Shown here: positions 35,583-45,198 of the stretch, piece after piece
Position numbering within the stretch: the first letter of the stretch is position 1
Layout: every line of letters begins with the position of its first letter
Source: an uncultured Gammaproteobacteria bacterium
GTDB lineage: Bacteria > Pseudomonadota > Gammaproteobacteria > Eutrophobiales > Eutrophobiaceae
Assembly (NCBI GenBank): GCA_943788815.1
Contig: CALSRS010000001.1
Span: 1,487,501-1,551,500, forward strand
Length of the DNA stretch: 64,000 nucleotides
Direction of reading: 5' to 3'
The notes under the pieces: model-generated
Told to the model about the DNA's origin: nothing
Database searches by the model: none
Seen by the model: the letters and a program-made list of their open reading frames with translations, nothing else
Position numbers and translations under genes: made by a program

Positions 35583-36580
35583 TGTCTGATACTGATGAAG
35601 CTTTATGGATCAGCGAACAGGATATCGTAGACCTGATATCCCTAAAGGAAGCTGTGCCTGCTCTTGAATCTGGCCTGCGGCTTGAGCATGAAGGTAAAGC
35701 TCAGAATATGAAAAAAACACATGCTGTATGGAATGACAAGAAAAGTTCATTACACGCACTAGGCGCTGTCTTTGATGGGGCGGGACTGGTTGGCACAAAA
35801 ACCTGGTCACACACCCCAGGAGGCGCCTGTCCATTATTAATTCTATTCAACAGTGACAATGGAAAATTACTCGCAGTCCTTGAAGCATTTGCCCTGGGAC
35901 AAATGCGTACTGCGGCTATTTCCGGGGTTGCTACTCGATATATGTCTTCACCAAACGCAAACGATATGGCTATTATTGGCACTGGCAAACAGGCACTTGC
36001 GCAAGTGGCTGGCGTTAATGCCGTCAGAGATTTAAAACGCTTAAGGGTTTACAGTCCAACCGAAGCAAAACGTATTGCATTTGCGGAGAAGGTCAGAGCT
36101 AACTTCAACTTTGATGTTGAGGTTTGTAATAATGTTGAAAGTACTGTTAAAGATGCAGACATCGTAACACTGGTTACCCGAGCTCAAGAATCTATACTTA
36201 GTGCTGACATGCTTACAAATGGATGTCATCTTAATGCAGTGGGTGCCATTACCCCTGAACGTAAGGAATTTTCACAGGACATCTTTACCCGAACCCGATT
36301 AATTGCAGTGGATACAGTCGACTCCGTTCGCCGCTTAAGCAGTGAATTTATTGAACAGTATGGTGAAGATGATACAAATTGGGAATCAGTCAAACCACTG
36401 TCTTCCCTGGTTTCATCTGGAACTACCCGACCTGCTGATTGCGAGATTAGCCTGTTTAAAGCTATGGGTATGGGACTGTCCGATTTATCCATGGGATCTG
36501 AGATCTTAAAACGGGCCAGGAAAAATGGTACTGGTCGCGCAATCCCACAACCTGAGAAAAGGCCATTAAATTACAATTGA
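35582..36580 (+). CDS. Ornithine cyclodeaminase/mu-crystallin family
   Basis: The protein has 332 residues, normal for the family. The NAD(P)-binding site is AIIGTGKQALAQVAGV near residue 125. FALGQMRTAAISGVATRYM precedes it, and the C-terminal region includes KAMGMGLSDLSMG. Members are ornithine cyclodeaminases, alanine dehydrogenases or imine reductases, so a reaction at an amino/imino acid is likely. It is translationally coupled (TAATG) to the CMD gene upstream. The substrate is not determinable. Confidence 0.8.
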   Translation: MSDTDEALWISEQDIVDLISLKEAVPALESGLRLEHEGKAQNMKKTHAVWNDKKSSLHALGAVFDGAGLVGTKTWSHTPGGACPLLILFNSDNGKLLAVLEAFALGQMRTAAISGVATRYMSSPNANDMAIIGTGKQALAQVAGVNAVRDLKRLRVYSPTEAKRIAFAEKVRANFNFDVEVCNNVESTVKDADIVTLVTRAQESILSADMLTNGCHLNAVGAITPERKEFSQDIFTRTRLIAVDTVDSVRRLSSEFIEQYGEDDTNWESVKPLSSLVSSGTTRPADCEISLFKAMGMGLSDLSMGSEILKRARKNGTGRAIPQPEKRPLNYN

Positions 36581-36734
36581 TAAGCCAGCATTAAACGGTA
36601 GAGTATCTACTGGACTATAAGTTTTTTACGTTTAAATAGTCTATTAAGCTATATAATGCAAGTTATATCGTATTAGATGAGATTTAATGCATTATATTAC
36701 ATTTATTTCATATAATTGAATTTAGGTAATCACT

Positions 36735-37856
36735 ATGTCCTCAAGCGCTAATGACCTGACTGAAAAACCCGGCTTTAATCCATTCATCGATGCGACAGGG
36801 GAAAATCATGTCGCCCCGGATTTATGGGAACCTTACCTAATACGAAAGGAACAGATTGATGACGAAATTGAGCGACTGGTGAACTCACCAAAGCCAGAAA
36901 ACGGCAGACGTCGATCCTATTTCGTACATCCATTGTCACAAAGCCCTGGACGAGGGTTGGCAGCTGGGATAACAGTCAGTCTGGATGTCTTATTACCAGG
37001 AGAAAGTACTTCTCCAATCCGTCATAACTCCACACAGGTAAACTTTTGTATACAAGGAAGTGGACATACCTTCGTCAATGGTCAACGATTTGATTTTAAG
37101 CAATACGATGTCTGGAACCATATCTCATTCGCAACTTATACCCACCATAATGATACTGATGACATACAGGTTAGATTAACCTATTCAAATGCGGCTCTTC
37201 TGGAAAAAATGCATGTCCATATTGTAGAAGAAGATCCCCAACATGCTGACATTAAGGTTGTAACAGACGTCGAAGATGAAGATCCAAGAAAACAAAGTCC
37301 TTATGGATCTTTTCAATTAACAAAAGAAGGCGCCTGGTTAATGCCCTACGAGACTCTGATAAATCCACCGAGTGTTGAATCTAAAAATCTTCACTGGCCC
37401 TGGGAGATGGTAAAAGAGAATCTGGATAAGCTCGCTGCACTAGGCAAAGACTATATTGGTAGAAGATTATATTTGTTGTATAACCCCATGACGGGTCGCA
37501 CCAATGGCATTACACCAAACTTTTTTGCAACCATGACTATTAGGCCACCGGGTATTATTGATCGCCCACATCGACATGTTTCTGCTGCAATCAATTATTA
37601 TTTCAAGGGTTCTGGTTATTCCATAGTTGAAAAGAAACGTTATGATTGGAAGGCTGGTGATCTTATGCTGTCCGCACCCGGGTGGGCGATACATAATCAT
37701 GCCTCTGATGAGGAATCCGTATATGAGTTAACCGTACAGGATCAACCGTTAAATATAATCATGGAAAGCCTGTTATGGCAGGAGGCGCTAAATAAACCCG
37801 CCATCATTCTTGGTCAGCATTCTGGTTTTCAAACCAACAGGGACAACAAAGTATGA
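36735..37856 (+). CDS. Bicupin, gentisate 1,2-dioxygenase-like
   Basis: The protein has 373 residues with two cupin barrels. The N-terminal one (about 75-165) has PGESTSPIRHNSTQVNFCIQGSG and lacks the first His of HxH and the Glu, so it is probably structural. The C-terminal one (about 265-350) has RPHRHVSAAINYYFKGSG and GDLMLSAPGWAIHNHAS, matching the HxH and third His of gentisate/salicylate-type dioxygenases. Ring cleavage of a hydroxylated aromatic acid is plausible. It overlaps the DapA-family gene by 4 bp (ATGA). Confidence 0.75.
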   Translation: MSSSANDLTEKPGFNPFIDATGENHVAPDLWEPYLIRKEQIDDEIERLVNSPKPENGRRRSYFVHPLSQSPGRGLAAGITVSLDVLLPGESTSPIRHNSTQVNFCIQGSGHTFVNGQRFDFKQYDVWNHISFATYTHHNDTDDIQVRLTYSNAALLEKMHVHIVEEDPQHADIKVVTDVEDEDPRKQSPYGSFQLTKEGAWLMPYETLINPPSVESKNLHWPWEMVKENLDKLAALGKDYIGRRLYLLYNPMTGRTNGITPNFFATMTIRPPGIIDRPHRHVSAAINYYFKGSGYSIVEKKRYDWKAGDLMLSAPGWAIHNHASDEESVYELTVQDQPLNIIMESLLWQEALNKPAIILGQHSGFQTNRDNKV

Positions 37857-38743
37857 GTCTGGAAAAAATAAAGGGGTCTATCCCACCGGTCATCACCCCA
37901 TTTAGAGGTAATGATGTGGATTATGATGCCTATGCTGTGCTAATAGAAAGGCAAGTTAGTGAGGGCTCACATGGCGTATTAGTCAATGGTACAACTGCTG
38001 AACCTAGCACTTTGACCATTGAAGAGAGGAACAAGCTGGTCGATATCGCCATTGAAGTTGTTAACAAGCGCGTGCCCGTCGTTGCCCAGACTGGATCACA
38101 AAATTTGGCAGATACCCTGATACTAACAGAACACGCCAACGGCGCTGGCGCGGATGCATTGCTGGTAGTGACACCCTACTATATTCGTCCACCCCAACGC
38201 GGGCTGGTGGCCTACTACAATGAAGTCTGTGGCCGGACTGATCTACCGGTAATGATTTATCATATACCAGGTCGCACGGCGATCAGCGTCACTATCGATA
38301 CTGTTTCCAAGATTCGAGACAAATCTCCTAACCTTATCGGTATGAAGCATGCCGTGAATGACCTGGGTTTCTGTTCAGATCTACTGAAACAATTTGGGAT
38401 GGATTTTCGTGTCTTTGTGGGACTAGAAGAGCTCAGCTTCCCGATGATGGCGGTAGGCGCTTGCGGTTTGATGAATGCCGTCAGCAACCTGGTACCTAAA
38501 GCTGTGGCTGAAATGTGCGAAAGAGTATTCGATAATGATCTTGAAGGTGCGCAGAAAGTGCATTATGACCTGTTTGATTTAAACAAGTCGGTATTCTTTG
38601 ATACCAATCCCATTGCTATTAAATACATGATGAAACGCATGGGGATCATCCCTGACAACTCACACCGCTTACCCATGTCACCAGCCACACCAGAACTAGA
38701 AATACGTCTGGATAAAGTACTAGAGGATGCGGGATTAATTTAA
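37853..38743 (+). CDS. DapA/N-acetylneuraminate lyase family aldolase
   Basis: The protein has 296 residues, the standard length. Family motifs are NGTTAEPSTLT (phosphate/carboxylate-binding loop), TPYYIRPPQRG, the proton-relay tyrosine in MIYHIPGRT, and the Schiff-base lysine in LIGMKHAVND. It is a class I pyruvate-dependent aldolase or dehydratase. Overlap with the bicupin gene and the catabolic context make a pyruvate-releasing aldolase more likely than lysine biosynthesis. DapA itself cannot be excluded. Confidence 0.82.
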   Translation: MSLEKIKGSIPPVITPFRGNDVDYDAYAVLIERQVSEGSHGVLVNGTTAEPSTLTIEERNKLVDIAIEVVNKRVPVVAQTGSQNLADTLILTEHANGAGADALLVVTPYYIRPPQRGLVAYYNEVCGRTDLPVMIYHIPGRTAISVTIDTVSKIRDKSPNLIGMKHAVNDLGFCSDLLKQFGMDFRVFVGLEELSFPMMAVGACGLMNAVSNLVPKAVAEMCERVFDNDLEGAQKVHYDLFDLNKSVFFDTNPIAIKYMMKRMGIIPDNSHRLPMSPATPELEIRLDKVLEDAGLI

Positions 38744-38762
38744 GCTTGAGTTGTAAACAGAA

Positions 38763-38975
38763 TGAAATAGGACAGGATAAAACAGGATTTTTATTCTATT
38801 AAAAAAATTACTGAACATAATTTATCCAGTACATTTTCAATTTCACTAATTTTAGTTCATTCAATAAAATCATTACAGTTTTATACCAACTGCTAATTTA
38901 AAAAACTCAGAATCAAGCAGAATTACTTTTTGTCCTGTAAATCTTGTTAAATCCTGTTAATCCTGTCCTATTCCC
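38763..38975. repeat. Long-range inverted repeat in intergenic region
   Basis: AATAGGACAGGAT followed by AACAGGATTT appears near 38767-38790, and its reverse complement AAATCCTGTTAATCCTGTCC runs on as TATTCC at 38949-38975. The two arms are about 25 bp, with one gap, around a 160-bp AT-rich centre. A further degenerate TGTCCTGTAAATCTTG lies inside the right arm. The region lies between convergent genes, so the repeat may be a MITE-like element or a structured 3' end. Confidence 0.6.
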
Positions 38976-39018
38976 TGCTATCAATTTCTCATCCTTACCC
39001 GAGCACCCCATAACAAAA

Positions 39019-40089
39019 CTAAACTTTAAAACTTGCTTGCACCTCAGGTGGAAACAGATCTTCGGGTTCTAAATGGCGACTGGCAACACCCTGGTCATAC
39101 GCATATCGACAAAATGCCTCCAGGGTCGCACGGTTTTTCTGTATCCCGTATGACCAAAACTCATGACCGAATTCTGATATCACCTCCTCAACAAATGCTG
39201 ACTGCCAGGGCAAGGGGATACTGGACGCGGTAATGTCATTAATACGTTCCATGCTCCTTTGTTTCGCTTCATCAAATGCCTTATAGAGATTCATGGCCAC
39301 CCATCGGTTTGATTCATAAACGTCACGACGTATGGCGATGACATGCATTATTGGGAATATCCCGGTCTTTCTGAAAAAGTTTTTTTCTTCATTTCTAGAG
39401 TCTGTAAATAACCGTACCACACCAGATCCCGCTTGCATGAATGAAAGCGGCGGACGCGCAGTGATAGCTACATCAATCTCACCAGACAGCAGTAATTCGT
39501 TCAGACTGGCACCCTCTCGAGTTGAGTAATTAATCCCTTCAGGAAGCTGTAATTTAACTTTTTCCTTCCTGCCGGGCTGGTTGACACCTGCCTGCACCCA
39601 GTTAATGGAAGTCAAATCAACATCGTAAAACTCACTAAGCAATCCTCGGACATATACCCCGGCAGTTTGCGCCCATTCAGGAATGCCTATGGTTTTTCCG
39701 TTTAAATCCTGAGGTGATTTAACTCCACTATCCTCTTTGAGATAAATTGCAGAATGTCTAAATACTCTGGAAGGGAACACGGGGATCGCAACCATAGGAG
39801 CACTGCCCGCTGCTGTTAATGAAACATACTTTGCAAATGACATCTCTGATACTTCCCATTCCTGGTGATAGGTAAATCTGTAAAAGATCTCTTCCACCGA
39901 AAAAATCAATGGCGTCAGCACTATCCCTTCCGGTCTAACCACACCCGTCACCAGATCACGAAGATGATCATAATCATTTAGCGCAATGGTTAGTTGCAAC
40001 TGTGATACACCATCCTTTTCTATGTAGTTTGGTGTAGAGGCACTCTCATTTTCCGAATTCATTTCAAAATCCTTAACTGGTAATTTCAT
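39019..40089 (-). CDS. 4,5-dihydroxyphthalate decarboxylase-like protein
   Basis: The protein has 356 residues. LTIALNDYDHLRDLVTGVVRPEGI, FRFTYHQEWEVSEMSFAKYVSL and VAIPVFPSRVFRHSAIYLKED closely follow the 4,5-dihydroxyphthalate decarboxylase pattern, whose fold is that of a periplasmic binding protein. There is no signal peptide, so it is cytoplasmic and probably enzymatic. It overlaps the TRAP permease gene by 4 bp, linking uptake to decarboxylation. The true substrate may be another aromatic or enol acid. Confidence 0.75.
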   Translation of the reverse strand: MKLPVKDFEMNSENESASTPNYIEKDGVSQLQLTIALNDYDHLRDLVTGVVRPEGIVLTPLIFSVEEIFYRFTYHQEWEVSEMSFAKYVSLTAAGSAPMVAIPVFPSRVFRHSAIYLKEDSGVKSPQDLNGKTIGIPEWAQTAGVYVRGLLSEFYDVDLTSINWVQAGVNQPGRKEKVKLQLPEGINYSTREGASLNELLLSGEIDVAITARPPLSFMQAGSGVVRLFTDSRNEEKNFFRKTGIFPIMHVIAIRRDVYESNRWVAMNLYKAFDEAKQRSMERINDITASSIPLPWQSAFVEEVISEFGHEFWSYGIQKNRATLEAFCRYAYDQGVASRHLEPEDLFPPEVQASFKV

Positions 40090-42038
40090 TCGATATTTTT
40101 AGACGCTCGCGTAATTTTAATTAATAAAATACTTCCGGCAATGATCATTAAGGTAACACCGAATATCGTTAATGTCATACCACAGATTGCTGCCAACACA
40201 AAAACCAGTCTTTCAATATTTGTCAGGTTTGCGATCATGTATCCTTCAATCCCTACAGACAGCATGATGATAGCCACACAGGTCACGATCGTCACACCGC
40301 AGATCATTATTATTGTGTCGTCCATTAAAAGCGCTGGTGAATAGACAAAAATAAATGGCAGAATAAATGCAACGACAGCAATTCGAGTTGCATACGCAGC
40401 TATTATCAATGGGTTCTCTCTGGCGATGGCCGATGCTGCGTAAGCTGCTACGGCAACTGGTGGAGTTATGGCTGATAAAACGGCGTAATAAATCAAAAAT
40501 AAATGGCTGCCCATTAGTGAAAAACCTAATTCGGCCAATCTGGGTCCAATCAAGACTGCTGCCAGAATATAGGCACTGGGGGTTGGCATTCCCAAACCAA
40601 GCATGATAGTCAATAGGCCGGCAAACACCAGGGTAATAAATTCATTTTGCCCAGCAACAATGATAAGTAAACTTGAAAATTTACCTGCCAATCCTGTCAT
40701 AGATATTGCGCCTATCACCAGTCCTGCTGCGGCACAGGCACCGGCAACCCCAACCATACGCATCGTCGTTTCAGATAGTAAATCAAAAGTAATATGAAAA
40801 AGATTTTTCACAATCGCAAGGAAACCTTGTGACCAGCGGATCTTTTTCACATTATAAATTATTGCTACCAGTGCGGTTGCAGCTACTCCAAACAAGCCTG
40901 CATAGGTGGGTGTATAACCAGTCAGCAGGCCCCATGTAACAGCCACCAGGGGAACAACAAATAATCCCCCTGAAAATAAAGTTTGTTTTAATGGGTTTAT
41001 CTGCTCTGCATCAATACCTTTAAGACCCAAACGTCTGACACGGACATCTACCTGCATAAAAATTGCCAAATAGTACAATAGTGCTGGGATAATTCCGGCA
41101 ATAATAATGTCTCGATAAGGGAGGCCTGTATATTCGGCCATGATGAATGCTGCAGAACCCATCACCGGCGGCATCAATCCACCGCCAGCAGAAGCGGCAA
41201 CTTCAACTGCCGCAGCAATACTTGGCCTAAACCCAGTCTTGATCATCATGGGGATAGTGATACTGCCGGTTGTTACTACGTCTGAAGTTGGGCTTCCTGA
41301 AATCATCCCATAGACACCGGATCCAACTACGGCAACCTTTGCCTGACCTCCGGCTTGTCTGCCACTAATCCAGGCTGCAAGTTGAAAAAAGAAATCAGAG
41401 CCACCAGTTCGAGCGAGAATAGTGCCAAACATAACAAACAAAAAAACATAACTGCCTGCAACCCGGATAGGAATACCGAATAAGCCATCAGTAGTATATA
41501 AAGAGATATCCAGAAAATGATTCAGCGAAATTCTACCGTGTCCCATTACGCCAGGAATTACGTGGCCAAAAAGATTATAGGCAATAAATATTAATACTAT
41601 ACCGGTTAAACCTAAGCCTACTGTCCTTCGCATGGCTTCAAGAGTAAGCAAGACAATGATAATTCCAGTGATAATATGTCCTGTAGCAAGTGGATCAAAT
41701 AATGCTACCCGTGTTTCTATTTCATCTGCATGTAAAACAAAAAATACTCCACATAAAAATGAAGCAATGGCGAGTATTGTATCGTATATACCTATATCAG
41801 CTGTTTCATCACAAGAAGATGACGGCGTCACGGCAAGAAACGTTAACATTAACATCTGTGACAAAAAAATGACTGTCAGTGTCAATACGCCTTGAACAGA
41901 TATTGTATTTGAATAAATCACGCTAATGGCAATCAAGGCGGCAAGACTTTTAACCACATTAGCTTGCCAACCGGAAGATTCCCTTGCTTTGCCGGTATCG
42001 ATTGATAGTGCAATGAGATTTCTGTAATTACTCACCAT
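40086..42038 (-). CDS. Fused TRAP transporter permease (DctQM type)
   Basis: The protein has 650 residues. An N-terminal four-helix DctQ-like part (about 28-150) continues into the long DctM region, with VAVVGSGVYGMISGSPTSDVVTTGSITIPMMIKTG and VAASAGGGLMPPVMGSAAFIMAEYTG and then more than ten hydrophobic helices. This is the 4TM/12TM fusion that pairs with TAXI-type solute receptors. It imports organic acids using an ion gradient. The receptor gene just upstream (42124-43113) carries a nonsense codon, so uptake may be impaired unless another receptor serves it. Confidence 0.88.
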   Translation of the reverse strand: MVSNYRNLIALSIDTGKARESSGWQANVVKSLAALIAISVIYSNTISVQGVLTLTVIFLSQMLMLTFLAVTPSSSCDETADIGIYDTILAIASFLCGVFFVLHADEIETRVALFDPLATGHIITGIIIVLLTLEAMRRTVGLGLTGIVLIFIAYNLFGHVIPGVMGHGRISLNHFLDISLYTTDGLFGIPIRVAGSYVFLFVMFGTILARTGGSDFFFQLAAWISGRQAGGQAKVAVVGSGVYGMISGSPTSDVVTTGSITIPMMIKTGFRPSIAAAVEVAASAGGGLMPPVMGSAAFIMAEYTGLPYRDIIIAGIIPALLYYLAIFMQVDVRVRRLGLKGIDAEQINPLKQTLFSGGLFVVPLVAVTWGLLTGYTPTYAGLFGVAATALVAIIYNVKKIRWSQGFLAIVKNLFHITFDLLSETTMRMVGVAGACAAAGLVIGAISMTGLAGKFSSLLIIVAGQNEFITLVFAGLLTIMLGLGMPTPSAYILAAVLIGPRLAELGFSLMGSHLFLIYYAVLSAITPPVAVAAYAASAIARENPLIIAAYATRIAVVAFILPFIFVYSPALLMDDTIIMICGVTIVTCVAIIMLSVGIEGYMIANLTNIERLVFVLAAICGMTLTIFGVTLMIIAGSILLIKITRASKNIE

Positions 42039-42123
42039 TGAAATATCCAGGATGCAATGACTGCAATAAGAAATTAGTGTTACAGCAGAACAGTATAAAG
42101 TATTTACAAAAGCAACATTCAGC

Positions 42124-43113
42124 TTATTCGATAATTCCTGAAGAGGTGTACACTTCGTTTGCTCCAGGGTGATAGGGAATTGTTTTTGATGACACCATTA
42201 ATTTGGTATCTAATGGCGCCATCGCCGTATGGACTGATTTCAAGCTATCTATATTACTTATGAGTGCCGTTGTTATTTTACTTACAATTTCGTTTGAGTA
42301 AGTGTCAAGGGCGAATAGATGTGCTGACAAAGATACCGTCAGGACATCAGAATCATTCCATTCATATGCGCCTTTTGGAATTGTATATATAATAATTCCA
42401 AATTCTTCGGCTACCTGTTTAGCCGTTTGTTCTGTTACCGGCAATAACACAACATTAACTGCATCTGCTATTTGCAAAATAGAACTATGTCCCACAAAAA
42501 GAGAGTTAAAAATTGCATCAGCACGCCGGTCGCGGATCAAGTCACCTTGCTCATCGGATGCAGCAAAGGTAACACTGCCACCCCATTGTTTTATTTCATC
42601 AAGAGTTGCACCGGCTGCATTTATGAGTGCCTCACCCACCTGGCTCGAAATATTTCCCCGACGGTTTAATAAAATACGTATGGGAACTTATTTTTGAATA
42701 ATTTCCTCCAGGCTAGACACCTGGTATTCTTCCACGAAAGATTTACTGACTACCAACTGCATAGGCGCCCAATTATACAGTACTGCAATAGTGCGTAAAT
42801 TCGTATGTGACTGAGTGAATGGAGCTTGCCCGTTATTTGCTATTTTGGCCTCGGCATCATGCACCAGTGCAATTTCGCACCTCCCCTCTGCCAGACCACG
42901 AACATTAGCAAACCCACCACCAGAAGTCTGATAAGTAATTGTTGAGTTGGGATAAGATGACTTGATGGCAGCATCTATCCCGGTTCCCAAAAGCGACCAT
43001 AGGCCACTGGGGCTGGCACCGCACAATGTAATGTTTCTACTTTGCTCAGGTTCTAATTGAGAACAAGCAGACAAACCAAGCAGTATAAAAACTAAATATC
43101 TAATATTTTTCAC
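42124..43113 (-). pseudogene. TAXI-family TRAP solute receptor with in-frame TAA
   Basis: Two track ORFs (42688-43113 and 42124-42639) are parts of one reading frame broken only by TAA at 42688-42690; the frame reads EEIIQK*VPIRILLNRRGNISSQVGEAL without a shift. The joined product has about 329 residues with lipobox LSAC near residue 16. TAXI features include NITLCGASPSGLWSLLGTGIDAAI and YQTSGGGFANVRGLAEGRCEIALVHD. The receptor would bind the organic acid carried by the fused TRAP permease 85 bp downstream. A single-base change (AAA to TAA) would explain the break. Confidence 0.8.
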
Positions 43114-43204
43114 TCAGAATACCCGGTGTCTGGCACATCGCCATCTAACATATACAAGTAAATATAATAATGTATTTATACTAATATCGCTCATTATCGT
43201 CATG

Positions 43205-43705
43205 CTATTTCATGCTTGCATCAATTAAATTGATTAAATACCTGCTTATAAAATTATTTTTCATGGATATAGGAACATGTAAGAAAGCAAATTTAACATT
43301 GTTTTTGATTGAATATTCGCTCATCAGGTACATGGAAAAATTACATACATAAGTACCCGCATCATATGTTTTGGTGGTTCCCTGGATTAAAGGTAAACCC
43401 AGGTTGCAAAACAGATAGTCCGGACCAACATCTCTAATCCTGCAACTCTTTTGATTCTCTGTTTTGTAAAGATTCCTGGCCTTTCTTTCGATACGCAATT
43501 TTCTTGCTGTTGGATGCTGCCCCAGACCAATGATTAAATCTGGACGATTTATCTCGAGCGCCGATAAGAACATTTCATAATTAAATTCAACATCAAATAC
43601 TTTTTTAGCAATATTCGGACTGTTAGGAAATTCAGAAACAATCTTTTCTGTGATATTTTCATTGAATTGCCTGTAAGGTTTAAACCCGTAAATAAATGTT
43701 TGCAT
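43205..43705 (-). CDS. Pyroglutamyl-peptidase I-like (peptidase C15)
   Basis: The protein has 166 residues, shorter than the usual 200-215. The catalytic features are GLGQHPTARKLRIERKARN (Glu), TYDAGTYVCNFSMYLM (Cys) and FAFLHVPIS (His), giving an apparent Glu-Cys-His triad. The N-terminus MQTFIYGFKPYRQFNEN resembles the 'TGFEPFGG' start. The family removes N-terminal pyroglutamate in the cytoplasm. Its compact size and altered N-terminal loop make specificity uncertain. It is monocistronic. Confidence 0.7.
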   Translation of the reverse strand: MQTFIYGFKPYRQFNENITEKIVSEFPNSPNIAKKVFDVEFNYEMFLSALEINRPDLIIGLGQHPTARKLRIERKARNLYKTENQKSCRIRDVGPDYLFCNLGLPLIQGTTKTYDAGTYVCNFSMYLMSEYSIKNNVKFAFLHVPISMKNNFISRYLINLIDASMK

Positions 43706-43818
43706 TAGAGAATCGAAATTAATATAAATATAAAATACAATTTAAGTGTACCTTCACGCAATTCAAAAGAAGATATCAATAGCTATCCAGTAAATATAAG
43801 TAGAAAATTACCATTACC

Positions 43819-44076
43819 ATGCCGGATAATTCACCTAAGATAAATCACGATGAGTACCTCGATGCAAAGGGATTGAACTGCCCTTTGCCGGTACTAAAGA
43901 GCAAACTCGCCTTAAATCGGATGAATTCTGGTCAAATTCTGTGTGTCGAGGCAACAGATCCTCATTCAATTATTGATTTTAAAGCATATTGTGCGAGATC
44001 TGGCCATGAAATTATTAATTTAATTGAAGCTGACAAGGTCATTACCTTCTATATCAGGCACAAGCTCAATAAATAA
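43819..44076 (+). CDS. TusA-family sulfur carrier protein
   Basis: The protein has 85 residues. The signature LDAKGLNCPLPVLKSKLAL holds the sulfur-binding Cys of the CPxP motif, and the later DFKAYCARSGHEI matches the second part of the fold. TusA proteins relay persulfide sulfur for tRNA thiolation, molybdopterin or sulfur oxidation. It stands alone, 99 bp before a response-regulator gene, so the pathway cannot be inferred from context. Confidence 0.85.
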   Translation: MPDNSPKINHDEYLDAKGLNCPLPVLKSKLALNRMNSGQILCVEATDPHSIIDFKAYCARSGHEIINLIEADKVITFYIRHKLNK

Positions 44077-44175
44077 CATCAAATTATTCCTTACATATAC
44101 TTCATTTGGGGGATACACACGAATCTGAATATCATGTATATCTACCAAGCTTATCAAATTAAATTTTGGTGAATT

Positions 44176-45195
44176 ATGTCTGGAGAAAAGATCCTAATCG
44201 TCGATGATAGCCCAACGACCAGTGACATGATTAAAATGTATCTGGAGACTTTAGATTATGAAGTCCCATGGATGACAGACAGCGCAGAATCTGCAATTGG
44301 CCTGGTAAAAGAAAATTCCCCCGATCTGGTCTTAATGGACATTAATCTTGGAGAAGGGATGGATGGGATTGATGCCGCAGATATTATGATGAAAGAATAT
44401 AAAATCCCCGTAATTTACGTCACCGCTTACTCCGACAAAACAACCCTGGATCGAGCCAAAGATACAATTCCTTTTGGTTTTATTAACAAACCATTTCGTA
44501 TGGACGATTTAAAAGTAAATATAGAGATTGCACTAATGCGAAATATCATTACTCAGGAAGAAAGAGATCGTAACATCGAAGAAAAAATTTACCAGGATCA
44601 TGTAAGCAGACTTGAATTCTTTTTGTTATCAGAAGCAATGGACCATCTGGTGTCTGGTGTTGTAGTAATAGATGATAATTTAAATATTTATTACGCCAAC
44701 AAAGCAGCAAACAACATAATAGATTCTCGAAAACAATTTAAAAGCAAGAATGGAAAATTTGAGATAACCAACAGAAAGACTCGAATAGAATTTCTTGAGA
44801 AATTAAAAAAAAGAAAAAATATGGTACTGACCATAGATACTGAGAAAATAGACTTAAATATATTAATATTTCCGATAGACAATCCGTCCGCTTATAATCT
44901 TGATGCAGCTTCAAGTTTCATAATATTCCTGTTTGATTCAGTCTGTAATGCAGACAAAATTGAAGAAGTGGTGCGAACTCTCTATAAATTATCTCCCACA
45001 GAAGCAAGGGTTGCATCTCATCTGGTATTCAATCCATACCTTACTGACGTTGCGGCAAAAATGGGCATTACTTACCATACTGCACGCACCCATTTAAAAA
45101 AGATTTACCTAAAAACAGAAACCAATAAACTTCCTGCTTTGATTCAAAAAATAATTACCGGACCTGCAGGAATTTTAATTCATGCAAAAGATTAA
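44176..45195 (+). CDS. Response regulator: REC, PAS-like middle, LuxR HTH
   Basis: The protein has 339 residues. A receiver domain at about 1-125 has DDS, phospho-acceptor DLVLMDINLG, YVTAYSD and INKPFR. A middle segment at about 140-260 with HLVSGVVVIDDNLNIYYANKAA resembles a PAS sensor. The C-terminal helix-turn-helix is LSPTEARVASHLVFNPYLTDVAAKMGITYHTARTHLKKIY, LuxR-like. No histidine kinase is adjacent, so it is probably an orphan regulator. Targets are unknown. Confidence 0.85.
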   Translation: MSGEKILIVDDSPTTSDMIKMYLETLDYEVPWMTDSAESAIGLVKENSPDLVLMDINLGEGMDGIDAADIMMKEYKIPVIYVTAYSDKTTLDRAKDTIPFGFINKPFRMDDLKVNIEIALMRNIITQEERDRNIEEKIYQDHVSRLEFFLLSEAMDHLVSGVVVIDDNLNIYYANKAANNIIDSRKQFKSKNGKFEITNRKTRIEFLEKLKKRKNMVLTIDTEKIDLNILIFPIDNPSAYNLDAASSFIIFLFDSVCNADKIEEVVRTLYKLSPTEARVASHLVFNPYLTDVAAKMGITYHTARTHLKKIYLKTETNKLPALIQKIITGPAGILIHAKD

Positions 45196-45198
45196 TTA

